Shown here piece after piece: positions 36,151-45,593 of a stretch of 64,000 nt of DNA (its first letter is position 1; every line of letters starts with the position of its first letter). The position numbers and the translations under genes are program-made. This DNA is from Pseudomonas frederiksbergensis (lineage in GTDB: Bacteria; Pseudomonadota; Gammaproteobacteria; Pseudomonadales; Pseudomonadaceae): the NCBI RefSeq assembly GCF_003732665.1, contig NZ_MOBP01000006.1:124001-188000 (forward strand), given 5' to 3'. The notes beneath the pieces were generated by a model. The model did not search any database and was not told where the DNA came from. It was given only the letters and a program-made list of their open reading frames with translations.

Positions 36151-36900
36151 ATGGAAAACCCGATCGACGCACCTCGCCTCCCTCGCAAGCGCCGCAGTCT
36201 CGCTCAGGAACTGGTGACCGTGCTGTCCGAGCAGATCCGCGACGGTCAACTCAAACGTGGCGACAAGTTGCCCACCGAGTCGGCGATCATGGACGCCCAT
36301 GGCGTCAGCCGCACCGTGGTGCGTGAGGCGATTTCCCGCTTGCAGGCTGCGGGGCAAGTGGAAACCCGCCACGGCATCGGCACGTTCGTGCTGGATACGC
36401 CGAGCCCGAGCGGTTTCCGCATCGACCCTGCCACCGTGGTCACTCTGCGTGACGTGCTGGCGATCCTGGAACTGCGCATCAGCCTGGAAGTGGAGTCCGC
36501 CGGCCTCGCCGCGCAACGTCGCAGCGCCGAGCAATTGGGCCTGATGCGTGCGGCACTGGACGCGTTGAATGAAAGCGCCTCCCACGCCAGCGACGCCGTG
36601 GCCTCGGATTTCCAGTTTCACCTGCAAATCGCCCTGGCCACCGGCAACCGCTACTTCACCGACATCATGACCCACCTGGGCACCAGCATCATTCCGCGCA
36701 CCCGCCTCAACTCAGCGCGCCTGGCCCATGACGACCAGCAGCACTACATGAATCGCCTGAGCCGTGAGCACGAAGAGATTTACGACGCCATTGCCCGCCA
36801 GGATTCCGATGCGGCGCGGGCGGCGATGCGGTTGCATCTGACCAACAGCCGCGAGCGGTTGCGCCATGCCCATGAAGAGGCAGAGGCGCAGCGGGGCTAG
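36151..36900 (+). CDS. FadR-type GntR transcriptional regulator
   Basis: This 249-residue repressor has an N-terminal winged helix (SLAQELVTVLSEQIRDG, then LPTESAIMDAHGVSRTVVREAISRLQAAGQVETRHGIGTFV). The C-terminal FCD domain has the metal-ligand pattern DFQFHLQIALATGN and REHEEIYDAI. It is very probably the regulator of the glucarate/galactarate genes that begin at 38803, with an aldarate-derived acid as inducer. An inverted repeat at 38722-38745 is a likely site. The ATG at 36151 lacks a clear ribosome site, so the start is uncertain; the frame is open from 36070. A TACAAC half-site lies at 36093-36098 in its own leader. Confidence 0.85.
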   Translation: MENPIDAPRLPRKRRSLAQELVTVLSEQIRDGQLKRGDKLPTESAIMDAHGVSRTVVREAISRLQAAGQVETRHGIGTFVLDTPSPSGFRIDPATVVTLRDVLAILELRISLEVESAGLAAQRRSAEQLGLMRAALDALNESASHASDAVASDFQFHLQIALATGNRYFTDIMTHLGTSIIPRTRLNSARLAHDDQQHYMNRLSREHEEIYDAIARQDSDAARAAMRLHLTNSRERLRHAHEEAEAQRG

Positions 36901-36940
36901 GTTTTTTCCTGTTGGGTGATTTGTTGCCTGACAGACCGCA

Positions 36941-37034
36941 TTCGCGAGCAAGCCCGCTCCCACATTTGATCTGTGGTGTTCACAAAGTGTGTGTACACCG
37001 ACGATCCATTGTGGGAGCGGGCTTGCTCGCGAAG
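36941..37034. repeat. REP pair (REPIN)
   Basis: Inverted copies of tgtgggagcgggcttgctcg lie at 36941-36964 and 37010-37034, between the regulator stop and the 63-residue gene on the other strand. Confidence 0.8.
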
Positions 37035-37060
37035 AGGCCGGCAGCCTTGATGCAATACTT

Positions 37061-37252
37061 TCAGCTCGCCTTCAAAATCGACCGATCCACCCGCACCGCC
37101 AATTCAACAGCCCCAGCCTTGGCCTCAAAAACCACCAGCCCTTGAGCATCAACAACCGCCCGGGCAATCGACACACCCTTGGACAACAGTTCCAGCGGCG
37201 CACCTTTCAATGATTGGCCCGAAGCCAATTCCAGTTTCACTTTAATCGTCAT
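37061..37252 (-). CDS. Small protein of unknown function, downstream of phospholipase C-like gene
   Basis: This 63-residue protein begins MTIKVKLELASGQSLKGAPL and ends VRVDRSILKAS. It has no signal peptide, no cysteine and looks all-beta, with a transthyretin/carboxypeptidase-regulatory-like rhythm (ASGQSLKGAPLELL ... VVDAQGLVVFEAKAGAVEL). A strong aaggagatctgaac site precedes the ATG. Spacing of 15 bases to the upstream phospholipase gene marks a two-gene operon, so it may be an accessory or immunity-like partner. No family is recognised. Confidence 0.65.
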   Translation of the reverse strand: MTIKVKLELASGQSLKGAPLELLSKGVSIARAVVDAQGLVVFEAKAGAVELAVRVDRSILKAS

Positions 37253-37267
37253 GTTCAGATCTCCTTA

Positions 37268-38566
37268 TCAGGCCACATTGCCGGTCGGGTGGTAGTCCTT
37301 GAGCAGCAGGTACGTGCTCCAGCCCCACCAGTCGTCGACGGTGGCGGTGTCGTTGAGGTTGTTCACATCCTTGCGTCGCAGGACCTTGCCGCCCTGAACC
37401 CGAAACAGTGGCGAGAAATTGCTCGCCAGGTTCAGCACCGCTTGCAGGTCCGGCAATCGTTTCAACGCCGCAAAACTACTGGGCACCGCCAGCGTGCCGC
37501 TGAGATAAGCCGCGAATACTTCATCCGCCGACAACTGAACCGCTTGATTGACGTGCAGACGATTGGCGTTGTCGATGGCGTCGAAGTAACGCTTGTCGCC
37601 ATAGGCACGCCAGTGCTCGCCGTTGCCGTTTTGCACGTTGAGGCCGAACTTGCTGTCTTCGTCGTGCATGAAACGGGTGATCAGCGAGCCCAGGTCACTC
37701 GGCGTCACCGCCGCTGCCACGGCTTTGCGCGGCACCCGCAAGTGGCCGGCGGAGAACAGGTCGGTGAGGAAGTGATCGGCAAAGGCATTCATCGCATAGG
37801 CGACTTCCAGCTGTTTTTCATCACGGCTGGCGTGGGCCGCTGCTGCATGCTGAAGCGCAGCGGTGTGACCGGCGATATAGGCCTGTTGCGCCCATTCCCC
37901 GAAATGATCGGGGTTGTTCGCCGCCAGTTTCAGGTAACGACCCAGCGGGAACAGCGCCGAGACGAAACTGCCGCCGCCGGTGATCTTGTTCCACTCCTCC
38001 GACAACGTATCACCGAGGGCGTCATAGGCTTCGTGAGGCTGTTTGCCGTCCTTGATCGCCTGTTTAACGGCGTCGATCTCTTTTTGCATCACCGCGAGGA
38101 TTTGCACGGCTTCGACTTTTGAGGCGGACAACACCGCCAAGGTGTCGAAAGCAGCGATAAAGCGATTCAGGCGATCCGCCGGGGTCGCGCCGTCGCTCAC
38201 TGGCCGATCTGGAATGCCATAGAAATCCCCGCCCAATGCCAGCACCTGGCCGTAAGTCGGGGCGAGGCCGTTGGGTAGGTGCAGTTGCACGTCGTGGGCG
38301 GGGATCGGTTCGGCGTTCTCGACGAAACGCAGCAGGGTTTGATCGCCAATGGCCGTGTGTTCGCCGCCCTCGAACCGCTGCACAGGCTTGCCTTTCAAGG
38401 CGTTGCCGGGAAGTGTCGAGGGTTGATGGCTGTGATGCTCGGCGATGTGCAGCACCAGGTGATCGTTATCCCCGGCAATGGCGATGCCGTGTTCGGTAAA
38501 CAGATCATCGAAACGGGCGATGACCTGTTTCGTGTATGCCTGCGGTTGTGTGTGTAAACCTGACAT
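37268..38566 (-). CDS. Probable zinc metallophospholipase C (PlcA/PlcC type)
   Basis: This 432-residue protein contains the motif YAMNAFADHFLTDLFSAGH (about residues 254-272). It resembles the HFLxDxFSxGH signature of the zinc phospholipase C family that includes Legionella PlcA/B/C and a phosphatidylcholine-specific enzyme of P. fluorescens. Other likely zinc ligands are histidines in DNDHLVLHIAEHHSH and in TRFMHDEDSKFGL. The C-terminal third has LKRLPDLQAVLNLASNFSPLFRV. No signal peptide is visible (MSGLHTQPQAYTKQ), so export, if any, is by another route. The ATG follows aaggagccagaa. It is monodirectional with the 63-residue gene and divergent from kdgD. The family call is from memory of the motif. 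Confidence 0.65.
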   Translation of the reverse strand: MSGLHTQPQAYTKQVIARFDDLFTEHGIAIAGDNDHLVLHIAEHHSHQPSTLPGNALKGKPVQRFEGGEHTAIGDQTLLRFVENAEPIPAHDVQLHLPNGLAPTYGQVLALGGDFYGIPDRPVSDGATPADRLNRFIAAFDTLAVLSASKVEAVQILAVMQKEIDAVKQAIKDGKQPHEAYDALGDTLSEEWNKITGGGSFVSALFPLGRYLKLAANNPDHFGEWAQQAYIAGHTAALQHAAAAHASRDEKQLEVAYAMNAFADHFLTDLFSAGHLRVPRKAVAAAVTPSDLGSLITRFMHDEDSKFGLNVQNGNGEHWRAYGDKRYFDAIDNANRLHVNQAVQLSADEVFAAYLSGTLAVPSSFAALKRLPDLQAVLNLASNFSPLFRVQGGKVLRRKDVNNLNDTATVDDWWGWSTYLLLKDYHPTGNVA

Positions 38567-38721
38567 TTCTGGCTCCTTGATATGTCGTAGGTAGATTCTG
38601 ATTGTGCTGTATGGATATACAGCTAAAACGAGCCTAGTCGAGAATCTTCCTACGTCAAGAAACCACCTGGCTGACTCAAATATTGAGCACGGCGATGAAA
38701 TGCAGTTGACGGTTATTTTTT

Positions 38722-38745
38722 AAGTTGTACGATGACCTACAACTT
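38722..38745 (+). promoter_or_regulatory. Inverted repeat upstream of kdgD, likely GntR operator
   Basis: aagttgta and tacaactt are perfect 8-bp arms with an 8-base spacer, 58 bases before the kdgD start. FadR-type regulators often bind TTGT...ACAA inverted repeats. Located in the divergent gap between the phospholipase gene and the catabolic operon, it is a good candidate site for the regulator at 36151. Confidence 0.55.
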
Positions 38746-38802
38746 CGGCGCAGGCTGAACGGTTTTCTCACACATCACGTCGCTACCCAGGGTGTTCGAA
38801 TA

Positions 38803-39714
38803 ATGAATCCACAAGAACTGAAGTCCATCCTCTCTTCCGGTCTGCTGTCCTTCCCGGTCACCGACTTCAATGCTCAAGGCGATTTCCATCGCGCCGGCTA
38901 CATCAAACGTCTCGAATGGCTGGCCCCATACGGCGCCACGGCGTTGTTCGCCGCGGGCGGCACCGGTGAGTTCTTCTCTCTGGCGGCCAGCGAATACTCG
39001 GAAATCATCAAGACTGCCGTCGACACCTGCGAAACCAGCGTGCCGATTCTGGCCGGCGTGGGCGGTTCGACCCGTCAAGCCATCGAATACGCACAGGAAG
39101 CCGAGCGCTTGGGCGCCAAGGGTCTGTTGCTGCTGCCGCACTACCTGACCGAAGCCAGCCAGGACGGGGTTGCCGCCCACGTTGAAGCCGTGTGCAAATC
39201 GGTGAAAATCGGCGTGGTGGTGTACAACCGCAACGTCTGCCGCCTGACCGCGCCATTGCTGGAACGCCTGGCCGAACGCTGCCCGAACCTGATCGGCTAC
39301 AAGGATGGCCTGGGCGATATCGAGTTGATGGTGTCGATCCGTCGCCGCCTCGGTGATCGCTTCAGCTACCTGGGTGGTTTGCCGACCGCCGAAGTCTACG
39401 CCGCTGCTTATAAGGCGCTGGGCGTACCGGTTTACTCCTCGGCGGTGTTCAACTTCATCCCGAAAACCGCGATGGATTTCTACCACGCCATCGCCCGTGA
39501 AGATCACGCCACCGTTGGCAAGATCATCGACGACTTCTTCCTGCCGTACCTGGACATCCGTAACCGCAAGGCCGGTTACGCGGTGAGCATCGTCAAGGCC
39601 GGGGCAAAAATTGCCGGTTATGACGCAGGTCCTGTGCGTGCACCGCTGACCGATCTGACGGCCGAAGAGTACGAAATGCTCGCGGCGCTGATCGACAAGC
39701 AAGGTGCGCAATAA
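38803..39714 (+). CDS. kdgD: 5-dehydro-4-deoxyglucarate dehydratase
   Basis: This 303-residue member of the DHDPS/NAL aldolase superfamily catalyses dehydration and decarboxylation of 5-keto-4-deoxyglucarate to 2-oxoglutarate semialdehyde. The Schiff-base lysine is K167 in [10 protein letters not shown], the catalytic tyrosine is Y141 in VVVYNRN, and the carboxylate-binding loop is [11 protein letters not shown]. The ATG at 38803 gives the family start [22 protein letters not shown]; the frame open from 38725 includes the operator and is rejected. It is the first gene of the aldarate operon and is followed by a terminator at 39733. Confidence 0.92.
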   Translation: MNPQELKSILSSGLLSFPVTDFNAQGDFHRAGYIKRLEWLAPYGATALFAAGGTGEFFSLAASEYSEIIKTAVDTCETSVPILAGVGGSTRQAIEYAQEAERLGAKGLLLLPHYLTEASQDGVAAHVEAVCKSVKIGVVVYNRNVCRLTAPLLERLAERCPNLIGYKDGLGDIELMVSIRRRLGDRFSYLGGLPTAEVYAAAYKALGVPVYSSAVFNFIPKTAMDFYHAIAREDHATVGKIIDDFFLPYLDIRNRKAGYAVSIVKAGAKIAGYDAGPVRAPLTDLTAEEYEMLAALIDKQGAQ

Positions 39715-39732
39715 CACACCCGATTAAACAAG

Positions 39733-39757
39733 GCCGCTGAGTGATCAGCGGCTTTTT
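39733..39757 (+). terminator. Intrinsic terminator between kdgD and the dehydrogenase gene
   Basis: The perfect 8-bp stem gccgctga / tcagcggc with a gtga loop is followed by TTTTT. It lies 18 bases after kdgD and 18 bases before the next start codon, so it lies inside what should be one operon and may set the expression ratio. Confidence 0.85.
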
Positions 39758-39774
39758 GCGTAGGAGAAATTCCA

Positions 39775-41220
39775 GTGGCTGATTCAAAACGCTTTGATAA
39801 CTACATAAACGGTGAGTGGGTTGCGGGCAGTGAATACTGCGCCAACATCAACCCGTCCGAACTGACTGACACCATCGGCGAATACGCCAAGGCTGATCTG
39901 GCCCAGGTCCACGCCGCTATCGACGCCGCTCGCGCCGCGTTCCCGGCCTGGTCGACCTCGGGCATTCAGGCTCGCCACGATTCCCTGGATAAAGTCGGCA
40001 CTGAAATCCTCGCCCGTCGCGAAGAACTCGGCACCCTGCTGGCCCGGGAAGAGGGCAAGACCCTGCCCGAAGCCATCGGCGAAGTGACCCGTGCCGGCAA
40101 CATCTTCAAGTTTTTCGCCGGTGAAACCCTGCGCCTGTCCGGCGACTATCTGCCGTCGGTGCGTCCGGGCGTCAACGTTGAAGTCACCCGCGAAGCCTTG
40201 GGCGTGGTCGGTCTGATCACGCCGTGGAACTTCCCGATTGCGATCCCGGCATGGAAAATCGCCCCGGCCCTGGCCTACGGCAACTGCGTCGTGCTGAAGC
40301 CGGCCGATCTGGTTCCAGGTTGCGCCTGGGCCCTGGCCGAAATCATCTCCCGCGCAGGCTTCCCGGCCGGCGTGTTCAACCTGGTGATGGGCAGCGGTCG
40401 TGTGGTTGGCGATGCGCTGGTGCAGAGCCCGAAAGTCGACGGCATCAGCTTCACCGGTTCCGTGGGCGTGGGTCGTCAGATCGCCGTCAGCTGCGTCTCG
40501 CGCCAAGCGAAAGTGCAGCTGGAAATGGGTGGCAAGAACCCGCAGATCATTCTCGACGACGCCGACCTCAAACAAGCGGTCGAGCTGTCGGTACAGAGTG
40601 CGTTCTACTCCACCGGCCAGCGCTGCACCGCGTCGAGCCGCTTCATCGTCACCGCCGGGATTCACGACAAATTCGTTGAAGCCGTGGCCGAGCGCATGAA
40701 GTCGATCAAGGTCGGCCACGCCCTGAAAACCGGCACCGACATTGGTCCAGTGGTGTCCCAGGCACAGCTTGAGCAAGACTTGAAGTACATCGACATCGGC
40801 CAGTCCGAAGGTGCGCGTCTGGTCAGCGGCGGCGGTCTGGTGACCTGCGATACCGAAGGCTACTACCTCGCCCCGACGCTGTTTGCCGACAGCGAAGCGG
40901 CGATGCGTATCAGCCGCGAAGAGATTTTCGGCCCGGTGGCCAACGTGGTTCGCGTGGCGGATTACGAAGCGGCCCTGGCCATGGCCAACGACACCGAATT
41001 CGGTTTGTCGGCGGGCATTGCCACCACCTCTTTGAAGTACGCCAACCACTTCAAGCGCCACTCCCAGGCCGGGATGGTAATGGTCAACCTGCCGACCGCA
41101 GGCGTGGATTACCACGTTCCGTTCGGCGGCCGTAAAGGTTCATCCTATGGTTCCCGCGAGCAAGGTCGCTACGCGCAAGAGTTCTACACGGTCGTGAAAA
41201 CTTCCTACATCGGATCGTAA
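39775..41220 (+). CDS. 2-oxoglutarate semialdehyde dehydrogenase
   Basis: This 481-residue NAD(P)-dependent aldehyde dehydrogenase has general base E250 (LEMGGKN) and nucleophile C284 (STGQRCTASSR), plus the WNFP and EEIFGPV motifs. In context it converts the KdgD product to 2-oxoglutarate, which enters the TCA cycle. It starts at a GTG preceded by taggagaaattcca, just 18 bases after a terminator. The following 220 bases contain a dispersed repeat, so the transporter gene may have a separate promoter. Confidence 0.9.
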   Translation: MADSKRFDNYINGEWVAGSEYCANINPSELTDTIGEYAKADLAQVHAAIDAARAAFPAWSTSGIQARHDSLDKVGTEILARREELGTLLAREEGKTLPEAIGEVTRAGNIFKFFAGETLRLSGDYLPSVRPGVNVEVTREALGVVGLITPWNFPIAIPAWKIAPALAYGNCVVLKPADLVPGCAWALAEIISRAGFPAGVFNLVMGSGRVVGDALVQSPKVDGISFTGSVGVGRQIAVSCVSRQAKVQLEMGGKNPQIILDDADLKQAVELSVQSAFYSTGQRCTASSRFIVTAGIHDKFVEAVAERMKSIKVGHALKTGTDIGPVVSQAQLEQDLKYIDIGQSEGARLVSGGGLVTCDTEGYYLAPTLFADSEAAMRISREEIFGPVANVVRVADYEAALAMANDTEFGLSAGIATTSLKYANHFKRHSQAGMVMVNLPTAGVDYHVPFGGRKGSSYGSREQGRYAQEFYTVVKTSYIGS

Positions 41221-41265
41221 CCCGCTGCACTGCGGTGTCCGGTTCTATCGGCCGCCGCATACCCC

Positions 41266-41369
41266 TGTAGGAGCTGCCGAAGGCTGCGATCTTTTGATCT
41301 TGATCCTGGTGCCCTTGAAGGCGCTGAAGATCAAAAGATCGCAGCCTCGTTTCACTCGGCAGCTCCTAC
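41266..41369. repeat. Palindromic repeat, gagctgcc family
   Basis: tgtaggagctgccgaaggct and its complement ending ggcagctcctac enclose an inner inverted repeat (gcgatcttttgatctt ... aagatcaaaagatcgc). A related copy is at 62316-62408. The right arm carries an insertion (cgtttcactc) compared with that copy. Confidence 0.75.
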
Positions 41370-41440
41370 GGGGAGTAAAGGAATACAGGGAATACCCAGT
41401 TTCACCCGCGCATAAAAATAATCAGTGGGAGTACATCTAC

Positions 41441-42805
41441 ATGCAAGCGACCAAGCCGACCCACGTCCGCTATTTGATTTTGCTCATGCTTTTTTTGGTG
41501 ACCACGATCAACTACGCCGACCGGGCCACTATCGCCATCGCCGGCTCCAGCCTGCAAAAAGACCTCGGCATCGACGCGGTCACCCTCGGCTACATCTTCT
41601 CTGCATTCGGTTGGGCCTACGTGGCCGGGCAAATTCCCGGTGGCTGGCTGCTCGACCGTTTCGGCTCGAAAAAAATCTATGCGCTGAGCATCTTCACCTG
41701 GTCGCTGTTCACCGTGTTGCAGGGCTATGTCGGTGAGTTCGGCATGTCCACGGCCATCGTCGCGCTGTTCATGCTGCGCTTCCTGGTGGGCCTGGCCGAA
41801 GCGCCATCCTTCCCCGGTAATGCACGCATCGTCGCGGCCTGGTTCCCGACCGCTGAACGCGGTACGGCGTCTGCGATCTTCAACTCGGCGCAGTACTTCG
41901 CCACCGTGTTGTTTGCACCGCTGATGGGCTGGATCGTCTACACCTTCGGCTGGCAGCATGTGTTTGTGGTGATGGGCGGCATCGGCATTGTGTTCTCGCT
42001 GATCTGGCTGAAAGTTATCCACAGTCCGCGCCAGCACCCGATGATCAACGACGCCGAGTTCAAGCACATCGCCGACAACGGCGGCATGGTCGATATGGAC
42101 CAGGACAAAGGCACAGGTAAAAAAGTCGACGGTCCGAAGTGGGATTACATCCGCCAGTTGCTCACCAACCGCATGATGCTCGGCGTGTACCTGGGCCAGT
42201 ACTGCATCAATGGCATCACCTACTTCTTCCTGACCTGGTTTCCGGTGTACCTGGTGCAAGAACGCGGTATGACGATTCTCAAGGCCGGTTTCATCGCTTC
42301 GCTGCCGGCCATCTGCGGCTTCATCGGCGGTGTGCTCGGCGGGGTGATTTCCGATTACCTGCTGCGCAAGGGCCATTCCCTGACCTTCGCGCGCAAGGCG
42401 CCGATCATTGCCGGGTTGCTGGTTTCCAGCAGCATCGTGGCGTGCAACTACGTGGACATCGAATGGATGGTGGTCGGCTTCATGGCCCTGGCGTTCTTCG
42501 GTAAAGGCGTTGGCGCGCTGGGCTGGGCGGTGGTGTCCGACACCTCGCCGAAACAGATCGCCGGTTTGAGTGGCGGCCTGTTCAACATGTTCGGCAACAT
42601 CGCCTCGATTACCACGCCGATTGTCATCGGCTACATCATCAGCGCCACCGGTTCGTTCAAATGGGCGTTGGTGTTTGTCGGTTGCAATGCGCTGGTGGCG
42701 GTGTTCAGTTACCTGGTGATCGTCGGCCCGATCAAACGCGTGGTGCTCAAAGAGCCGCCAAGCACCGGTCCTGAGCTGACCAAATTATCTGAAGCGCATT
42801 CCTGA
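41441..42805 (+). CDS. gudP: MFS glucarate/galactarate transporter
   Basis: This 454-residue major-facilitator protein of the anion:cation symporter group (GudP/GarP-like) has 12 predicted helices. The N-terminal signature is [27 protein letters not shown], and [12 protein letters not shown] is the loop 2-3 motif. It imports glucarate or galactarate for the enzymes around it. The ATG at 41441 follows tgggagtacatctac. The frame is open upstream to 41294 but that is repeat sequence. Confidence 0.9.
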   Translation: MQATKPTHVRYLILLMLFLVTTINYADRATIAIAGSSLQKDLGIDAVTLGYIFSAFGWAYVAGQIPGGWLLDRFGSKKIYALSIFTWSLFTVLQGYVGEFGMSTAIVALFMLRFLVGLAEAPSFPGNARIVAAWFPTAERGTASAIFNSAQYFATVLFAPLMGWIVYTFGWQHVFVVMGGIGIVFSLIWLKVIHSPRQHPMINDAEFKHIADNGGMVDMDQDKGTGKKVDGPKWDYIRQLLTNRMMLGVYLGQYCINGITYFFLTWFPVYLVQERGMTILKAGFIASLPAICGFIGGVLGGVISDYLLRKGHSLTFARKAPIIAGLLVSSSIVACNYVDIEWMVVGFMALAFFGKGVGALGWAVVSDTSPKQIAGLSGGLFNMFGNIASITTPIVIGYIISATGSFKWALVFVGCNALVAVFSYLVIVGPIKRVVLKEPPSTGPELTKLSEAHS

Positions 42806-42816
42806 GGAGCGGCGTC

Positions 42817-44370
42817 ATGCAGTTGATTGAACATTCCGACTCGCCGCGCTACATCCGCCTGCACGAGCGGGACAACGTAGTGATCGTGGTCAATGACCAA
42901 GGCGTGCCCGCCGGCACTGAATTCCCGGATGGTCTGGTGACGGTGGACTTCGTGCCCCAGAGCCATAAGGTCACCCTTGAGGACATTCCCGAGGGCGGTC
43001 AGGTGATTCGCTACGGCCAGACCATCGGCTACGCCTTGCAGCCGATCCCGCGGGGCAGTTGGGTCAAGGAAGATCAACTGCGCATGCCCACCGCGCCACC
43101 GCTGGACAGCCTGCCGCTGTCCACGGACGTGCCAGCGAGCCAGGCACCGCTGGAAGGCTTCACCTTCGAGGGTTATCGCAACGCCGACGGCACCGTCGGC
43201 ACGCGCAATATTCTCGGGATTACCACAACGGTGCAGTGCGTCACCGGCGTGCTCGATCATGCGGTCAAGCGGATCAAGGACGAGTTGCTGCCGCTGTATC
43301 CGCACGTCGATGACGTGGTGGCGCTGACCCACAGCTACGGCTGTGGCGTGGCGATTACCGCCACTGACGCGTACATCCCGATCCGCACGGTTCGCAACCT
43401 GGCGCGCAACCCGAACCTGGGCGGCGAAGCCTTGGTGATCAGCCTCGGTTGCGAGAAATTGCAGGCCGGGCAGGTGATGCACGACAACGACAGCTCGGTG
43501 GATTTGAGCGAGCCGTGGCTGTATCGCTTGCAGGATTCCAGTCACGGTTTCACCGAGATGATCGAGCAGATCATGGCCCTGGCCGAAACGCGTTTGAAGA
43601 AGCTCGATAAACGTCGCCGGGAAACCGTGCCGGCGTCCGAGCTGATCCTCGGCATGCAGTGCGGCGGCAGCGATGCGTTTTCCGGGATCACCGCCAACCC
43701 GGCGCTGGGCTATGCCTCGGACCTGTTGCTGCGGGCGGGGGCGACGGTGATGTTTTCCGAAGTCACCGAAGTGCGCGATGCGATTTACCTGCTGACCTCC
43801 CGGGCCGAAACCAAGGAAGTCGCCGAGGAACTGGTGCGGGAAATGGACTGGTACGACCGTTACCTGGCCAAGGGCGAAGCGGATCGCAGCGCCAATACCA
43901 CGCCGGGGAACAAGAAGGGCGGGTTGTCGAACATTGTCGAGAAGTCACTGGGCTCGATCGTCAAATCCGGCAGCAGCGCGATCAACGGGGTGCTCGGCCC
44001 TGGCGAACGCTTCAAGCGCAAAGGCCTGATCTTCTGCGCGACCCCGGCCAGTGATTTTGTCTGCGGGACGTTGCAACTGGCGGCAGGGATGAACCTGCAC
44101 GTGTTCACCACCGGGCGCGGCACGCCGTATGGCCTGGCGATGGCGCCGGTGGTCAAGGTCTCGACCCGGACTGAATTGGCGCAGCGCTGGCCGGATTTGA
44201 TCGACATCGATGCCGGGCGGATTGCTACCGGGCGCGCTTCGATTGAAGACCTCGGCTGGGAGTTGTTCCACTACTACCTGGACGTGGCCAGCGGCAAAAA
44301 GCAGACCTGGGCCGAGCAGCACAAACTGCATAACGACATCACCTTGTTTAACCCAGCGCCGATCACTTAA
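42817..44370 (+). CDS. garD: Galactarate dehydratase
   Basis: This 517-residue enzyme of the UxaA/GarD family has a small N-terminal SAF domain ([21 protein letters not shown], to about residue 100). A catalytic body follows with [47 protein letters not shown] and [12 protein letters not shown]. It dehydrates galactarate to 5-keto-4-deoxyglucarate, the KdgD substrate. It starts 11 bases after gudP, so the two are co-transcribed. No separate glucarate dehydratase gene (gudD) is present in the window. Confidence 0.93.
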   Translation: MQLIEHSDSPRYIRLHERDNVVIVVNDQGVPAGTEFPDGLVTVDFVPQSHKVTLEDIPEGGQVIRYGQTIGYALQPIPRGSWVKEDQLRMPTAPPLDSLPLSTDVPASQAPLEGFTFEGYRNADGTVGTRNILGITTTVQCVTGVLDHAVKRIKDELLPLYPHVDDVVALTHSYGCGVAITATDAYIPIRTVRNLARNPNLGGEALVISLGCEKLQAGQVMHDNDSSVDLSEPWLYRLQDSSHGFTEMIEQIMALAETRLKKLDKRRRETVPASELILGMQCGGSDAFSGITANPALGYASDLLLRAGATVMFSEVTEVRDAIYLLTSRAETKEVAEELVREMDWYDRYLAKGEADRSANTTPGNKKGGLSNIVEKSLGSIVKSGSSAINGVLGPGERFKRKGLIFCATPASDFVCGTLQLAAGMNLHVFTTGRGTPYGLAMAPVVKVSTRTELAQRWPDLIDIDAGRIATGRASIEDLGWELFHYYLDVASGKKQTWAEQHKLHNDITLFNPAPIT

Positions 44371-44384
44371 GACCGAGTCGCCTG

Positions 44385-44464
44385 CTTCGCGAGCAAGCCC
44401 GCTCCCACATTGGATCTGCAGTGTTGATGAGATCCCTGTGGGAGCGGGCTTGCTCGCGAAGGCG
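44385..44464. repeat. REP pair (REPIN)
   Basis: Inverted copies of tgtgggagcgggcttgctcg lie at 44385-44409 and 44436-44464, between garD and the AEC transporter gene. Confidence 0.8.
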
Positions 44465-44539
44465 GCCTAACAGACGGCAGAGGACTTGCTGGCTTATCAT
44501 GAGCCCCCTACCGACGCTCACCCAAGGTTAATCCCCGGC

Positions 44540-45481
44540 ATGCTGGCAATCTTCCTCGAAACCCTGAACATCACCGCGCCGGTGTTTGCCATGCTGTTTC
44601 TGGGTGTGCTGCTCAAGCGCATCGACTGGATCAACGACAACTTCATCCACACCGCCTCGGCCCTGGTGTTCAACGTCACCATGCCGGCGTTGCTGTTCCT
44701 GGGCATCCTGCATGCCGACCTGCACGCGGCGCTGAAACCGGCGTTGCTGATTTACTTTTCGCTAGCCACCCTGGCAAGTTTCGCCATCGCCTGGGGCTGG
44801 GCGATCTGGAAGTGCCCACGGGAAGACCGGGGCATCTACACCCAGGGCGCGTTTCGCGGCAACAACGGGGTGATCGGCCTGGCGCTGGCGGCGAGCATGT
44901 ACGGCGACTACGGAATTTCCCTTGGGGCGATTCTCGCGGCGCTCGTCATTCTGTTTTACAACACCCTCTCAACCATCGTGCTGGCGGTGTACAGCCCGGT
45001 GATCAAGTCCGATCCGTGGAGCATCTGCAAAAGCGTGATGGCCAACCCGCTGATCATCAGCGTGTTCGCGGCGGCACCGTTTGCCTATTTCAAACTCAGT
45101 TTGCCGGGATGGCTGGAAACCTCCGGCCAGTACCTGGCGCAAACCACGTTGCCATTGGCGCTGATCTGCATTGGCGGCACCTTGTCGCTCGCGGCGTTGC
45201 GCAAAAGTGGCGACATGGCACTGAGTTCGAGTCTGGTGAAGATGATCGGCCTGCCGGTGCTGGTGACCGTTGGCGCGTGGCTGTGGGGCTTTCGCGGGGC
45301 GGAGTTGGGGATTCTGTTTTTGTACTTCGGCAGCCCGACGGCGGCGGCGAGTTTTGTTATGGCGCGCCAGGCCAATGGCAACCATGAACTGGCGGCGGCG
45401 ATTATTGTGATCACCACCTTGATGGCGGCGGTGACCACCAATATCGGGATCTTTGTGTTGCAGTGGGGTGGGTGGATCTAG
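44540..45481 (+). CDS. AEC-family transporter
   Basis: This 313-residue auxin-efflux-carrier family protein has about ten predicted helices (ETLNITAPVFAMLFLGVLLKRIDW, ALVFNVTMPALLFLGIL and GAILAALVILFYNTLSTIVLAVY) and the conserved FRGNNGVIGLALA. Bacterial members carry small organic acids such as malate or malonate. No substrate can be assigned here. The ATG at 44540 gives the usual start (MLAIFLETLN) but has only a weak aaggttaatccccggc site; the frame is open from a TTG at 44486. Monocistronic by position. Confidence 0.88.
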   Translation: MLAIFLETLNITAPVFAMLFLGVLLKRIDWINDNFIHTASALVFNVTMPALLFLGILHADLHAALKPALLIYFSLATLASFAIAWGWAIWKCPREDRGIYTQGAFRGNNGVIGLALAASMYGDYGISLGAILAALVILFYNTLSTIVLAVYSPVIKSDPWSICKSVMANPLIISVFAAAPFAYFKLSLPGWLETSGQYLAQTTLPLALICIGGTLSLAALRKSGDMALSSSLVKMIGLPVLVTVGAWLWGFRGAELGILFLYFGSPTAAASFVMARQANGNHELAAAIIVITTLMAAVTTNIGIFVLQWGGWI

Positions 45482-45513
45482 TCTTCAAAATTTGTGGTGA
45501 TTTTGAGGGCCTC

Positions 45514-45583
45514 TTCGCGGGCAAGCCTCGCTCCTACAGGGGGATCACCGAACCCGTAGGAGCGAGGCTTGCCCGCGAAGGCG
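45514..45583. repeat. REP pair (REPIN)
   Basis: Inverted copies of tgtaggagcgaggcttgccc lie at 45514-45540 and 45555-45583, between convergent genes. Confidence 0.8.
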
Positions 45584-45593
45584 ATGGCCCTGC

